From positions 1 to 64,000 of the forward strand of contig JADJEA010000026.1 of NCBI GenBank assembly GCA_016702415.1: a DNA stretch of 64,000 nucleotides. Reading direction: 5' to 3'. The DNA comes from Nostocoides sp. GTDB taxonomy: Bacteria > Actinomycetota > Actinomycetes > Actinomycetales > Dermatophilaceae. The position numbers and the translations under genes are program-made. Positions 8,529 through 17,809 of this stretch are shown here, piece after piece; positions within the stretch are counted from its first letter, which is position 1; each line of letters begins with the position of its first letter. Under the pieces are notes generated by a model that was not told the DNA's origin, did no database searches, and saw nothing but the letters and a program-made list of their open reading frames with translations.

Positions 8529-10989
8529 TCAGAGCTTCTCCAATGGCGCATAACGCAGCAGCAGCCGCTTCACGCCCGAATCGCCGCCGAAATCCACATG
8601 CGCCACGGTCGACTCGCCCACGCCGTCGACCCGCACCACCGTCCCGAGGCCGAACGAGTCGTGGCTGACCCGGTCGCCGGGGCTCAGCGCGAGGATGGCC
8701 CTGGTGCCCGGGGAGCGCACCCCGGGGTGGCGGCCAGCCTGGCCAACGAGGGCGGCCACGCCAGGGCGGAGGCCTCGACGAGCCGCTCCCAGTCGAGCAG
8801 GTCGGCGGGGATCTCGTCGAGGAAGCGGGAAGCCGGCTGGTACTGCGGGCTCCCCCACGCCCGGCGCACGGTGGCCCGCGACACGTGCAGGCGCTCCCGG
8901 GCCCGAGTGATGCCGACATACGCCAGTCGCCGCTCCTCCTCCAACTCCCGGTCGTCGTTGAGGGAGCGTGAGTGCGGGAAGGTGCCGTCCTCCATGCCGG
9001 TGAGGAAGACGACGGGGAACTCCAGGCCCTTGGCCGTATGCAGCGTCATCAGGGTGACGACCCCCCCGCCCTCGCTGTTGTCGGGGATCTCGTCCGCGTC
9101 CGCGACCAGGGACACCTGCTCGAGGAAGTCGTCGAGGGAGATCACCTCGCCGGTCTCGATCCGCGCCTCGTCGAACTCGCGGGCGACGGAGATGAGCTGG
9201 TTGAGGTTCTCGATGCGGGTTTCGTCTTGGGGGTCGAGGCTGGCCCGCAACTCGGCCAGATAGCCGCTCCGGTCGAGGACGGCCTCGAGCACCTCGCCGA
9301 TACCGGCGCCGGAATCGCGGATCTCACCGAGCCGCTCCAGGAGCCTGGTGAACCCGGCGATCGCCGTCACCGACCGGCTGGCGATGCCCGGGGCGTCGGC
9401 GGCGCGACCGAGCGCCGCGACGAAGGGGATCCGCTCGCGCTCGGCGAGCGCCGCGACACACGCCTCGGCCCGGTCGCCGATGCCGCGCTTGGGGACATTG
9501 AGGATGCGGCGCAGGTTGACCGTGTCGGCGGGGTTGGCCAGGACGCGCAGGTACGCGAGAGCGTCCTTGACCTCGCGCCGCTCATAGAACCGGGTCCCCC
9601 CGACGACCTTGTAGGGCAGGCCCACGCGGACGAAGACCTCCTCGATCGCCCGGGACTGCGCATTGGTCCGATAGAAGACCGCGACATCCTTGGGGGCCAC
9701 GCCGTGCTCGTCGGCGAGCCGGTCGATCGTCCGCGCGACGAACCCGGCCTCGTCGTGCTCGCTGTCGCCGACATAGCCGATGATGGCCGCGCCCTCCCCC
9801 GACTCGGACCACAATCGCTTCTCGCGGCGCGCCCCGTTATGCCGGATGACGGCATTCGCCGCCCGCAGGATGGTCTGAGTCGAGCGGTAATTCTGCTCCA
9901 GGAGAATGATTTCCGCGTCGGGATAGTCCTCCTCGAACTCCTCGATATTGCGGATGCTGGCGCCGCGGAATGCATAGATCGACTGGTCGGCGTCGCCGAC
10001 GACGACCAACTCGCCCGGCGGAACCTGCGGCCCACCCTCCCGGGCGCGGCTGGTGCCCGGCCCGCCGACCAACTCCCGGACGAGGACATACTGCGCGTGG
10101 TTGGTGTCCTGGTATTCGTCCACGAGGATGTGCCGGAACCGCCGCCGATAGTGCTCGGCCACATCCGGGAAGGCCTGGAGGATGTTGACCGTCGTCATGA
10201 TCAGGTCGTCGAAGTCGAGCGCGTTGGCCTGGCGCAGGCGACGCTGGTAGGCGGCATACGCCTGCGCCAGCAGTTCGTCCTGGTGGGCGGGCGCCTCGTC
10301 CCGGGCGACCCGGGCGGCATACGTCTCCTCGTCGACCAACTCGTTCTTGAGGGTGCTCACGCGGTGACCGAAGGTGCGGGGTTGTACCTCTTCGGGTCGA
10401 GGTCCAGGTCGCGCAGCACCATGGCCATCAGGCGCTGGCTGTCGGCGGCGTCGTAGATCGAGAAGTTCGACTTCAGCCCCACCTTCGCCGCCTCGCGTCG
10501 CAGGATTCGCACGCACGCGGAGTGGAAGGTCAGCACCCACATCGCCTTGGCCCGGGGCCCGACCAGCCCCTCGACCCGCTCGCGCATCTCCGCCGCCGCC
10601 TTGTTGGTGAAGGTGATCGCGAGGATCTGTCCGGGCTGGACCGAGCGATGCCCGAGGAGGTAGGCGATCCGGTGGGCCAACACCCGGGTCTTGCCGGAGC
10701 CGGCCCCGGCGACGATGAGCAGTGGCGGGCCTTCGTGAACGACCGCGCGCCGCTGTTGCGGGTTGAGACCGGCGAGGAGGGTCTCGGGGTCCACCGCCAC
10801 CGGGCCGTATGCCGATCCGCTCCCCCCGCGATCACCCTCCCGACCTGGCCGCGCCCTCCGGGGGGCGCCCTCCGGACCCGGTGGCTCCCCCGGGCGGGCG
10901 CGCCCCGGCTCGGACAGCGCCCAGGTGGGGATGCCCGCGGCCGTCACGTCCGCGGACCACTCCGGGAACTCATCGAACAGAGTTGTCAT
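8529..10989 (-). CDS. pcrA: ATP-dependent DNA helicase PcrA/UvrD (two frameshifts)
   Basis: Superfamily-1 3'-5' helicase for nucleotide excision repair and replication restart. From ATG at 10989 (MTTLFDEFPEW) the motifs appear in order: Q motif LNPQQRRAVVH, Walker A VAGAGSGKTRVL, Ia AITFTNKAAAEM, II ILVDEYQDTN, III VVGDADQSIYAFRGA, IV LEQNYRST, V VVTLMTLHTAKGLEF, VI RRLAYVGITRARERL. The C-terminus (VSHDSFGLGTVVRVDG, ending PLEKL) is the usual RNA-polymerase-binding Tudor-like end. A base is missing near 10378 and another between about 8740 and 8765. Total length is two short of a multiple of three, which fits. Otherwise complete, about 820 residues. Confidence 0.92.
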
Positions 10990-11063
10990 CTCGGTCCCAA
11001 CCCTAAGTCCCGCGCCGGCCCCCGACCGGTCGCCACCACGCGACGCGCGCGGCACGCCTGGCC

Positions 11064-11268
11064 GGGGGTGGGCTGGTGCTGGGGCTGGGGTGGGGCTGGC
11101 GTGGGCTGGGGATGGGCTCGGGTGGGCTGGGGTGGCAACTTGAGCACGGCAAACCGACTTGAGCACGTCATGTCGACGGAACTTGAGCACGCCCGCCAAC
11201 TTGAGCACGCCAGATCGACTTGAGCACGCCAGACATGGCGTGCTCAAGTCGACTCGGCGTGCTCAAGT
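11064..11268. repeat. Composite repeat element A: G-rich tract plus 5 forward and 2 inverted ACTTGAGCACG units
   Basis: A G-rich stretch (about 11064-11135, repeated GGGCTGGGG-like blocks) is followed by ACTTGAGCACG at 11138, 11157, 11181, 11199 and 11218. Its complement CGTGCTCAAGT follows at 11239 and 11258. Spacing is 18-24 nt. The last forward and first inverted units form a 14-bp hairpin with a 4-nt loop. It lies in the 468-nt gap (10990-11457) between the divergent pcrA and acetyltransferase genes, so it is not a simple terminator. Elements B, C and D elsewhere are related. Confidence 0.9.
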
Positions 11269-11300
11269 TGGAGGGCCGGCGATGACCCGAACCGCCCGGC

Positions 11301-11351
11301 CTGACCCGCCCGGCCTGACCCGCCCGGCGGGTCAGCCCAGCGGCGGGTCAG
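11301..11351. repeat. CTGACCCGCC inverted-repeat cluster upstream of the acetyltransferase
   Basis: CTGACCCGCC occurs at 11301 and 11315, and its exact complement GGCGGGTCAG at 11326 and 11342. The inner pair makes a 10-bp stem with a one-base centre, and the outer pair can nest around it. The forward-forward-inverted-inverted design copies the layout of neighbouring element A with a different sequence. It ends about 105 nt before the GTG at 11458 and may act as an operator or leader hairpin. Confidence 0.6.
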
Positions 11352-11457
11352 CCCAGCAGGTAGCCCACCGAGGCGACGCAACGCACTACCGTCGGATCAT
11401 GACCCTTGCCCCGTCCCGCCCCCGCCTGCCGAGCACGGCCGCATCCCGGGGCCCGCG

Positions 11458-11955
11458 GTGACCACCGTCGACCCGCGGATCCGCAAAGCCCGGCCCGAGG
11501 ACGTCCCCGCGATCCTGCGCCTGGTGCGGGAACTCGCGGCATACGAACGGGAACCGGACGCCGTCGAGGCGTGCGAGGACGACTTCACGCAGGCGTTGTT
11601 CCCCGCGGAGGGGGTGCCCACGGCATACGCCCATGTCGGCGAGGTCGACGGGCAGGTCGTCGCGATGGCGCTGTGGTTCCTGACGTTCTCGACGTGGACG
11701 GGCAAGCCCGGTATCCACCTCGAAGACCTCTATGTCGCCCCGGCCTTCCGCACCCACGGCCTGGGCAAGGCGCTGCTGCTGGAGCTGGCCCGCATCTGCG
11801 CGAAGCGCGGCTACCGGCGTCTGGAATGGTGGGTGCTCACGTGGAACACTCCGTCGATCGAGTTCTACGAGGCCATCGGGGCGCGGGCGATGGACGAGTG
11901 GATCGACTACCGCATCGACGGGCAGACCTTGATCCGACTCGGAGGTGGCGCATGA
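11458..11955 (+). CDS. GNAT-family N-acetyltransferase (diamine acetyltransferase-like)
   Basis: 165 residues, starting RIRKARPEDVPAILRLVREL. Acetyl-CoA-binding motif A reads LYVAPAFRTHGLGKALLLEL, and motif B gives WWVLTWNTPSIEFYEAIGA. The LEDLYV and WNTPSIEFY blocks resemble the spermidine/thialysine (SSAT-like) branch, but the substrate cannot be read from sequence. The GTG start has no clear ribosome site. Its stop overlaps the ATG of the quinone reductase (ATGA at 11952-11955), so the two form a coupled pair. Confidence 0.85.
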   Translation: MTTVDPRIRKARPEDVPAILRLVRELAAYEREPDAVEACEDDFTQALFPAEGVPTAYAHVGEVDGQVVAMALWFLTFSTWTGKPGIHLEDLYVAPAFRTHGLGKALLLELARICAKRGYRRLEWWVLTWNTPSIEFYEAIGARAMDEWIDYRIDGQTLIRLGGGA

Positions 11956-12926
11956 CCCCGACAACCGCCCTCATCGTCACCCGTAATGGCGGCAGCGATG
12001 TCCTCGCCGTCGAGGAGCGCGCCATCCCCGATCCGGGTCCCGGGCAGGCGCTGGTGCGCGTCGCCGCGGCGGGGGTCAACTTCATCGACGTCTACCAGCG
12101 CCAGGGCGTCTATCCGATCCCGACACCGTTCACGCTCGGCCTCGAAGGAGCCGGCGAGGTCGTCGCCGTGGGTCCGGGTGTCGACCTGGACTTGGGGGCG
12201 CGGGTGGCGTGGGCGATGCAGCCCGGGAGCGCGGCGGGACTGGCGACCATCGCGGCCGCGCAGCTGGTGCCCGTCCCCGACGGGCTCGACCTGACCCTCG
12301 CCGCCGCGGCGATGCTCCAGGGGATGACGGCGCACTACCTGGTCACCTCGACGTATGCCGTGCAGCCCGGCGACCATTGCCTCGTCCACGCCGCCGCGGG
12401 TGGGGTCGGGCAATTGCTGGTCCAACTCATCGTCGCCCGAGGCGGGCACGTCATCGCGACCGCCGGGAGCCCGGAGAAGCTCGCCATCGCTGCGCGTCTC
12501 GGCGCCGGGACGCTGGTCAACTACCGGGAGGACGACATCGCGGCGGCGGCGCGGGCGGCCACGGGGGGTGCCGGTGTCGCGGTCGCCTACGACGGCGTCG
12601 GCAAGGACACCTTCGATGCCTCGCTCGCGTCGCTGCGGACCCGGGGGATGCTCGCTCTCTTCGGCGGAGCCAGCGGCCAGGTGCCCCCCTTCGACATCCA
12701 GCGGCTCAACGCCGCCGGCTCGGTCTTCCTGACCCGGCCCTCACTGCCGGCCTATTTGCGCGACCGCGACGAACTGCTGTGGCGGGCCGGCGAGGTGCTC
12801 GGCGCCCTCGCGGACGGGTCCCTGGAGCTGGAGATCGGTGGGCGGTGGCCGCTGGCGGAGGCGGGCGCGGCATACGACGCGCTGGAATCCCGGGCGACGA
12901 CGGGCAAGTTGCTGCTCATCCCCTGA
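11952..12926 (+). CDS. NADPH:quinone oxidoreductase, MDR superfamily
   Basis: 324-residue Qor-like protein that would reduce quinones with NADPH. N-terminal GroES-like domain (VRVAAAGVNFIDVYQRQGVY, LGLEGAGEVVAVGPGVD) and Rossmann domain with the nucleotide motif HAAAGGVGQLLVQL. The zinc-ligand cysteines of alcohol dehydrogenases are absent, as expected for quinone reductases. Translation is coupled to the acetyltransferase by an ATGA overlap. It faces a membrane-protein gene across a 74-nt gap that holds only a weak GC-rich stem. Confidence 0.88.
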   Translation: MTPTTALIVTRNGGSDVLAVEERAIPDPGPGQALVRVAAAGVNFIDVYQRQGVYPIPTPFTLGLEGAGEVVAVGPGVDLDLGARVAWAMQPGSAAGLATIAAAQLVPVPDGLDLTLAAAAMLQGMTAHYLVTSTYAVQPGDHCLVHAAAGGVGQLLVQLIVARGGHVIATAGSPEKLAIAARLGAGTLVNYREDDIAAAARAATGGAGVAVAYDGVGKDTFDASLASLRTRGMLALFGGASGQVPPFDIQRLNAAGSVFLTRPSLPAYLRDRDELLWRAGEVLGALADGSLELEIGGRWPLAEAGAAYDALESRATTGKLLLIP

Positions 12927-13000
12927 CGGGATGGCGAACGGGTGTGCGCGTCGGCCGGTCGCGGCGGCCACCGGAGTGGGGGCTCCCTCGCGGCACCGAC

Positions 13001-13381
13001 TCAGGTGGCGTCGGCCGCCTCGGTCTCCCAGAGCGTGGCGACGGCGGCGTTGAGGATGCCGAGCACCCCGGCGTAGTCGATCAGCCGCGAGTCGCCCTCT
13101 CCCCGGCGCGCTCTCGCCGCCGCCATCTCCGCGCACGCGGAACACGCCACCGCGACGGCGAGCTTGACCCCGATCTTGGCGTGGTTGAGCGGGTCCTTCT
13201 GCGACTCGTGGATGCCGACCAGCGCGAGCCCGGTCAGAAGCTGGAACCGAGCCCCCCAGACGACGACGCTCAGGCCCGCGCCCGACTCCACACCCCGCGC
13301 GCGGAGGCTGATCCATCCGCCGACGATGCACGCCATGCCGACGAGATGGGCCAGGACCAGGGCATTCGTGAGGAACTCCAT
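13001..13381 (-). CDS. Small four-helix membrane protein of unknown function
   Basis: 126 residues with about four hydrophobic segments: LTNALVLAHLVGMACIVGGW, FQLLTGLALVGI, VKLAVAVACSACAEM and VLGILNAAVATLW. The HESQKDPLNHAKIGVKLAV block resembles integral-membrane proteins with conserved His residues found across actinobacteria. ATG at 13381 is the natural start. It lies downstream of the response regulator, separated by 26 nt, and may be carried on the same transcript. I do not recognise a function. Confidence 0.7.
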   Translation of the reverse strand: MEFLTNALVLAHLVGMACIVGGWISLRARGVESGAGLSVVVWGARFQLLTGLALVGIHESQKDPLNHAKIGVKLAVAVACSACAEMAAARARRGEGDSRLIDYAGVLGILNAAVATLWETEAADAT

Positions 13382-13407
13382 GGCCGCACCCTATGTGGCG
13401 ACCAGCG

Positions 13408-14106
13408 TCAGACGAGCTTGCGGCCCATCGCCCACGCGGTGAGTTCGTGGCGCGAAGACAGTTGGAGCTTGCGCAGGACGGACGACACATGCGTCTCGAC
13501 GGTTTTGATGGAGATGAACAGCTCGCGCGCGACCTCCTTGTATTGATACCCCCGGGCGATGAGGCGCATGACCTCGCGCTCGCGGGCGGACAGGCGGTCC
13601 AGCTCCTCGTCGACCTCGGCGATCTCGCCCGCGGCCGAGCCGAAGGCGTCGAGGACGAACCCGGCCAGTCGGGGACTGAAGACGGCATCGCCGTCGGCGA
13701 CACGGCATACGGCCGTCGCGAGATCGGTGCCGGTGATCGTCTTGGTGACATAGCCCCGGGCGCCGGCCCGGATCACCTGGATGACGTCCTCGGCGGCATC
13801 CGAGACCGACAACGCAAGGAAACGCACCGGGCGCCCCCGGCGACTGTCGACGGCGACGCACCCGGCGAGGACGTCGACCCCGCCGCGGCCATTGCCTCCG
13901 GGGAGGTGGACGTCGAGGAGGACGACGTCGGGTAGCTCCCGCCGGATGATCGCGATGGCCGCATCGACGTCGGCGGCCTCACCGATGATCTCGAGCCGGC
14001 CCGCGGCGACCTCCATCAACTCCGCCTTGACCCCGGTGCGGAACATCCGGTGATCGTCGACGACGACGACTCGGATCGGGTCCTGCGGGGCGGCCTCAGG
14101 TTTCAT
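13408..14106 (-). CDS. NarL/LuxR-type response regulator of the PspC two-component system
   Basis: 232 residues. Receiver domain: acidic pocket in VVVVDDHRMF, phospho-Asp in DVVLLDVHLPG, conserved Thr/Ser in LALSVSD, Lys in GYVTKTI. A LuxR-type helix-turn-helix follows: LSAREREVMRLIARGYQYKE, then SIKTVETHVSSVLRKLQ. The start overlaps the end of the kinase gene by 11 nt, so the two are co-translated. Together with the divergent PspC-domain gene this makes an envelope-stress-type module. Confidence 0.92.
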   Translation of the reverse strand: MKPEAAPQDPIRVVVVDDHRMFRTGVKAELMEVAAGRLEIIGEAADVDAAIAIIRRELPDVVLLDVHLPGGNGRGGVDVLAGCVAVDSRRGRPVRFLALSVSDAAEDVIQVIRAGARGYVTKTITGTDLATAVCRVADGDAVFSPRLAGFVLDAFGSAAGEIAEVDEELDRLSAREREVMRLIARGYQYKEVARELFISIKTVETHVSSVLRKLQLSSRHELTAWAMGRKLV

Positions 14107-15325
14107 GCGCGGGCTCCTTGGGTGGAGGGAGAGTGAGGGTCCATTCGGTGCCGGGCTGAAGGCGGCGCACCGAGGCCGTGCCGCCGTGGCGGGTCATCCG
14201 GCCGATGATCGACTCGCGAACGCCCAGGCGGTCGACGGGGATGGCGTCGAGGTCGATGCCCGGACCATGATCGCGCACAAACGCCTCCACCCCGGACCGG
14301 CCCGCCTCGATATAGACCGACACCGGCGGGCTCCCGTGACGGACGGCGTTGGCGAGCGCCTCCCGGAGCGCGCGGACGAGCGCCTGCGCGCCGTCGTCCA
14401 TGTCGCGATCTCCGGTCATGACGAGATCAACCGGTATGCCGTGCGCCCCCTCCACATCGCCGATCACCTCGGCGAGCGCCCCCGACAAGGAGGTCGGCGC
14501 CGAGGCCCCGCCGCCGTAGAGCCAGGTCCGCAGTTCGCGTTCCTGCGCCCGGGCAAGGGTGGCGACCCGGGCCGCGTCCCCAGACTGGCGTTGGATCAGG
14601 GCGAGCGTCTGGAGGACGGAGTCGTGGAGGTGGGCGGCCATATCGGCGCGCTCGTCGGCTCGGGCGCGGGCCGCCTGCTCGGAGCGCAACTCGGCCATGA
14701 CGCGCACCCCCCACGGCGCGACGAGCAGGGCCGCCCCGAGGAGGACGACGAGCACGGCGACGACGATGTCCCAGGTCTGGGAGATCGGGATGTCGCGGGT
14801 GACCAGGGCGAGGATGCCGCCGGCAGTGACGACCACGCCGAGCCCGAGCCGGATCGCGGTCTGCCAGCCCGAGCCCGCCAGCCACTGATTGCGCCGGGCG
14901 GCGTCGAGTTGCGAGAGGCCGATGACGGCGCCGACGGCGATGACGAAGAGCGGGAGCAGGACGCCGAGCCGCAGGTCGAGCCCGGAGCGCTGCCCGATCC
15001 AGGCGAGCCCGAGCAGCCCGACGATGGCACCGAGCAGGACCAGCGCCGGTCCGTCGCCGCCGCCGAGGCGTTCCGCGACCGGGTCCGGTCCACCAGCGGG
15101 GTCGGCCGACCCCTCGGCCTCTGGCGTCAACGCCCACAACATGACATAGGCGACGACCCCCGGACCGAGCACGATCAAGGCGATCATCCCGAGACGGACC
15201 GCCCGCACCGGCCAGCCCAGATGGTCGGCGAGCCCGGCGCAGACGCCGGCCACGCGCCGACCGGCCAGCGGCCGGATCATCCGGGGCGCTGAGGGGCCGA
15301 GCGTGGCCTCGTAGGGGGTGGGCAC
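14096..15325 (-). CDS. PspC-domain sensor histidine kinase (HisKA_3 type)
   Basis: 409 residues. An N-terminal PspC domain (RPLAGRRVAGVCAGLADHLG, then a membrane segment MIALIVLGPGVVAYVMLWAL) is followed by further helices: LVLLGAIVGLLGLAWI, LLPLFVIAVGAVIGL, LGLGVVVTAGGILALV and IVVAVLVVLLGAALLV. Then comes the H-box MAAHLHDSVLQTLALIQ and the ATPase domain with ALREALANAVRHG and DHGPGID. The start is GTG at 15325; ATG at 15280 (MIRPLAGRRV) is an alternative that keeps the whole PspC domain. It phosphorylates the adjacent regulator. The upstream gap to the divergent PspC gene is 119 nt and must hold both promoters. Confidence 0.92.
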   Translation of the reverse strand: MPTPYEATLGPSAPRMIRPLAGRRVAGVCAGLADHLGWPVRAVRLGMIALIVLGPGVVAYVMLWALTPEAEGSADPAGGPDPVAERLGGGDGPALVLLGAIVGLLGLAWIGQRSGLDLRLGVLLPLFVIAVGAVIGLSQLDAARRNQWLAGSGWQTAIRLGLGVVVTAGGILALVTRDIPISQTWDIVVAVLVVLLGAALLVAPWGVRVMAELRSEQAARARADERADMAAHLHDSVLQTLALIQRQSGDAARVATLARAQERELRTWLYGGGASAPTSLSGALAEVIGDVEGAHGIPVDLVMTGDRDMDDGAQALVRALREALANAVRHGSPPVSVYIEAGRSGVEAFVRDHGPGIDLDAIPVDRLGVRESIIGRMTRHGGTASVRRLQPGTEWTLTLPPPKEPAHET

Positions 15326-15444
15326 CCCCCAAGTCTGACCGACGCGCGGGCCGCGGGGAACGCTTGGCCGCGCCGGACCGCGGTTCGGGGGGAGGGTCAG
15401 GGGCGACCCGCATCCCCGCCCCGGGGCCGGGCAGGATCGTCGGT

Positions 15445-16806
15445 ATGCCGCCCGCCTCCACCGACGCCGACGCGCTCCTCGACCGCGTCCTCGCCTGGGC
15501 GGAGGGTCTCGGTGCCCGGCGTCGGCCGCAGGACCGCTGGGTCGCCGGCGTATGTTCGGGGGTCGGCGCCCGTCTCGGCATCGATCCGGTCGTCATCCGG
15601 GTCGCCATGGTGACCCTGACCCTCATGACCGGCCTCGGCCTGCTCGCGTATGCCGTCGCCTACCTCCTGCTCCCCACCGCCGACGACCCCGCCCCCCTCG
15701 CCCGGGCGCGCGCGTCCGGGACACCGTCCGCGGCCCTGGTCGCCGGGCTCATCGCGTTGGCGGTCGTCGGGGTCGGTCTCGGTTTGAGCGGCCCGGGCGG
15801 GATCGATTGGACCAACGCCGGGGACGTCGTCCCGCTCGCCGTGCTCGCGTTCCTGGGGTACCGCATCGCCATCCGTCGCAGCGGCTCCCGCCAGCGGAGT
15901 GGCCACCAGCGGGGCCAACGCCAGCGGAGCAAACGCCAGCGGAATCGCGGCATGCCCGGGTCCGCCGTCGCGCCGGGGTTCGCCCCAGCCGCGCCGGGGT
16001 CGCCGGTTAGCGATGCCCCGCCGACCGCCGCTCCTGGGGACCTCGGTGACCTTGGTGCGGGCCTGCCGCCGTACGCGCCCCCGGTCCTCATCCCGGTTCC
16101 CCCGATCGGGCCGTATGCCGTCGCCCCACCCCCCGCGGTCGCGGCGGGTTCCGCACGAGCGCCCGCCGTGACGGCGCGGACACCCCGCCCCCGGCATCGG
16201 CGCCTCGGGCCGGTCGGGACGCTGCTGGCCCTGGGGGGTGGGCTCGCGGCATACGGCATCGCGGTCCTGGTCCACCCGGGAGCCGGAACCACCGACACCA
16301 CGGTCGGTCTCGGTGCCGCGCTCGCGGTCATGGGGCTGACCCTCCTGGTGGCGGGGGCGCTCGGGCGCCGCGGCGGACTGCTCACTCTCGTCGGGATCGC
16401 GCTCGCGGCGGCGACCGCGATGTCGGCGACGGGGGGTACGCAGGTGTGGAGCGACGGGGTGGGCACGCGCACGTGGGCGGTGACGACGGGGGCGGACACG
16501 GCATACCGCCTCGGGGCCGGCCAGGCCACGCTCGACTTGACCAGGATGCCGACCACCACCGCAGCGGCGCCGACGCACCTCGACGTCCGGGTCGGCTTCG
16601 GCCAGGTGGTGATCCTCGTGCCTCCCGGCCGGACGATCCAGCTCACGGGCCGGATCGGCGCCGGCACCATCAACGAGAACGGCCGGGAGATCGCCTCCAG
16701 CGATCCGACGGGCCTGCCGATCGATCGGCGGATCGGTACGGGCTCCCCCGACGCCGTGGTCGCGGTCGATATCACCGCCGGCAGCGTCGAGATCGTGAGG
16801 CGTTGA
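15445..16806 (+). CDS. PspC-domain multipass membrane protein with LiaF-like C-terminal domain
   Basis: 453 residues. A PspC domain (RWVAGVCSGVGARLGIDPVV, then VTLTLMTGLGLLAYAVAYLL) is followed by more membrane segments and an Arg/Gln-rich cytoplasmic stretch of tandem GQRQRSK-like repeats. A proline-rich linker leads to further helices (GPVGTLLALGGGLAAYGIAV; LLTLVGIALAAATAM), and the C-terminus (LDVRVGFGQVVILVPPGRTI) resembles the beta-rich DUF2154/LiaF domain. Transcribed away from the kinase-regulator pair, it is a likely target or co-sensor. ATG at 15445 is chosen because the PspC domain begins about 30 codons later. Confidence 0.85.
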   Translation: MPPASTDADALLDRVLAWAEGLGARRRPQDRWVAGVCSGVGARLGIDPVVIRVAMVTLTLMTGLGLLAYAVAYLLLPTADDPAPLARARASGTPSAALVAGLIALAVVGVGLGLSGPGGIDWTNAGDVVPLAVLAFLGYRIAIRRSGSRQRSGHQRGQRQRSKRQRNRGMPGSAVAPGFAPAAPGSPVSDAPPTAAPGDLGDLGAGLPPYAPPVLIPVPPIGPYAVAPPPAVAAGSARAPAVTARTPRPRHRRLGPVGTLLALGGGLAAYGIAVLVHPGAGTTDTTVGLGAALAVMGLTLLVAGALGRRGGLLTLVGIALAAATAMSATGGTQVWSDGVGTRTWAVTTGADTAYRLGAGQATLDLTRMPTTTAAAPTHLDVRVGFGQVVILVPPGRTIQLTGRIGAGTINENGREIASSDPTGLPIDRRIGTGSPDAVVAVDITAGSVEIVRR

Positions 16807-16807
16807 C

Positions 16808-17017
16808 ATGGGCCGCCGACCCGTGGCCACGGGCCCCCATCTGCGGACCATCCTTCTCGGGCTGCTCCTCCTGGCGGCCGGGGTCGCCGTCGTGACCACC
16901 CAGGTCGCCGACGAACCGATCGACTGGTCCCGCGTCGGTCCGTATGCCGTGCTCTCCGCCGGCGCACTCCTCGCCCTCGCCGGGGCCCTCGCCGCCCTCA
17001 CCCGCCGGCGGCGCTGA
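16808..17017 (+). CDS. Small two-helix membrane protein downstream of the PspC gene
   Basis: 69 residues with two hydrophobic segments (TILLGLLLLAAGVAVVTT and GPYAVLSAGALLALAGALAA) and an Arg-rich end. It starts 1 nt after the PspC stop, so the two genes are translated as a unit. Proteins of this size commonly accompany PspC modules in actinobacteria. The role is unknown. Confidence 0.75.
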   Translation: MGRRPVATGPHLRTILLGLLLLAAGVAVVTTQVADEPIDWSRVGPYAVLSAGALLALAGALAALTRRRR

Positions 17018-17077
17018 CCCTCCGCTTCACCCCCTGCCGCGGCCCGCCCTGCCCACGGATCCCGGTGCGGCTCGTGG

Positions 17078-17809
17078 TCAGCCCAGGTGCGTCGCCGCCC
17101 GCAGCCAGACGTCGAACCGGTGGTTGTCGATCAACGGGGCGCGGGGCAGGGCAGTGAGGTCGGCGATGGGCACCCAGTCGGCGGCAGCGGTGGTCCCGCC
17201 GAGGTCGTGGACGATCAGCGACGCGGACTGCGGCACGGTGGCCCGATAGATGAGCCGGACGACCTGGTAGTCCTCCCACCGGCCCGACGGCGCCCGCCCG
17301 ACCCAGTGCGTCATGACGAGGTCGATCAGGTCGAGCGTGCCGAGATGCTGGCCGGTCTCCTCCCACACCTCCCGGCGCAGCCCGGTCGACGGATCCTCGC
17401 CGGCCTCGATGCCCCCGCCCGGCAGCGTCCAGGTGCCGCCGCCGCGAAAGACGGTGCCGGACAACTCCGTCAACAGGACCGCCGACTCGCGAACCGCGAC
17501 GGCATAGGCGGACAGCCGCTGGTGCGTGTGGACCTCGGCCCCGGGAGGCGGCACCTCCTGGCCCGGTGCGGCCGACAAGCGGGTGGTCCCCGGCCGTGTG
17601 GGTGCATGGCCACCCGGGCCGAGCGGGACCACCGTGACCCGGAGGGTCACCCCCAACTGTCCGGGCGGTGCGTATGCCTGTGTCACTCCGGTGTAGCCGA
17701 AGCCGAGCGCCGCCAGGTCCTCGGCCGGATCGCGCCCGTGGCCGAGGACGAAGTCCGCGACCACATCGCCGAGCAGGGTGCGCGCCTCGATCCGGATGCC
17801 GCGGCTCAC
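17078..17809 (-). CDS. Nudix hydrolase
   Basis: 243 residues. The Nudix box is complete: GGGIEAGEDPSTGLRREVWEETG (written here as the spaced pattern G-x5-E-x7-REVWEETG). An N-terminal extension of about 95 residues, QAYAPPGQLGVTLRVTVVP and onward, precedes the domain and is not part of the core fold. The substrate, some nucleoside diphosphate linked to another group, cannot be inferred. GTG at 17809 overlaps the stop of the glycosyltransferase (GTGA), so it is the third gene of a coupled GH32-GT4-Nudix operon. Confidence 0.87.
   Translation of the reverse strand: MSRGIRIEARTLLGDVVADFVLGHGRDPAEDLAALGFGYTGVTQAYAPPGQLGVTLRVTVVPLGPGGHAPTRPGTTRLSAAPGQEVPPPGAEVHTHQRLSAYAVAVRESAVLLTELSGTVFRGGGTWTLPGGGIEAGEDPSTGLRREVWEETGQHLGTLDLIDLVMTHWVGRAPSGRWEDYQVVRLIYRATVPQSASLIVHDLGGTTAAADWVPIADLTALPRAPLIDNHRFDVWLRAATHLG

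Noticed and set aside
11138..11268. Regular ACTTGAGCACG array as a CRISPR array
   Set aside because: The units are 11 nt at about 19-nt steps, spacers are too short and similar, copies invert, and no cas gene is present.
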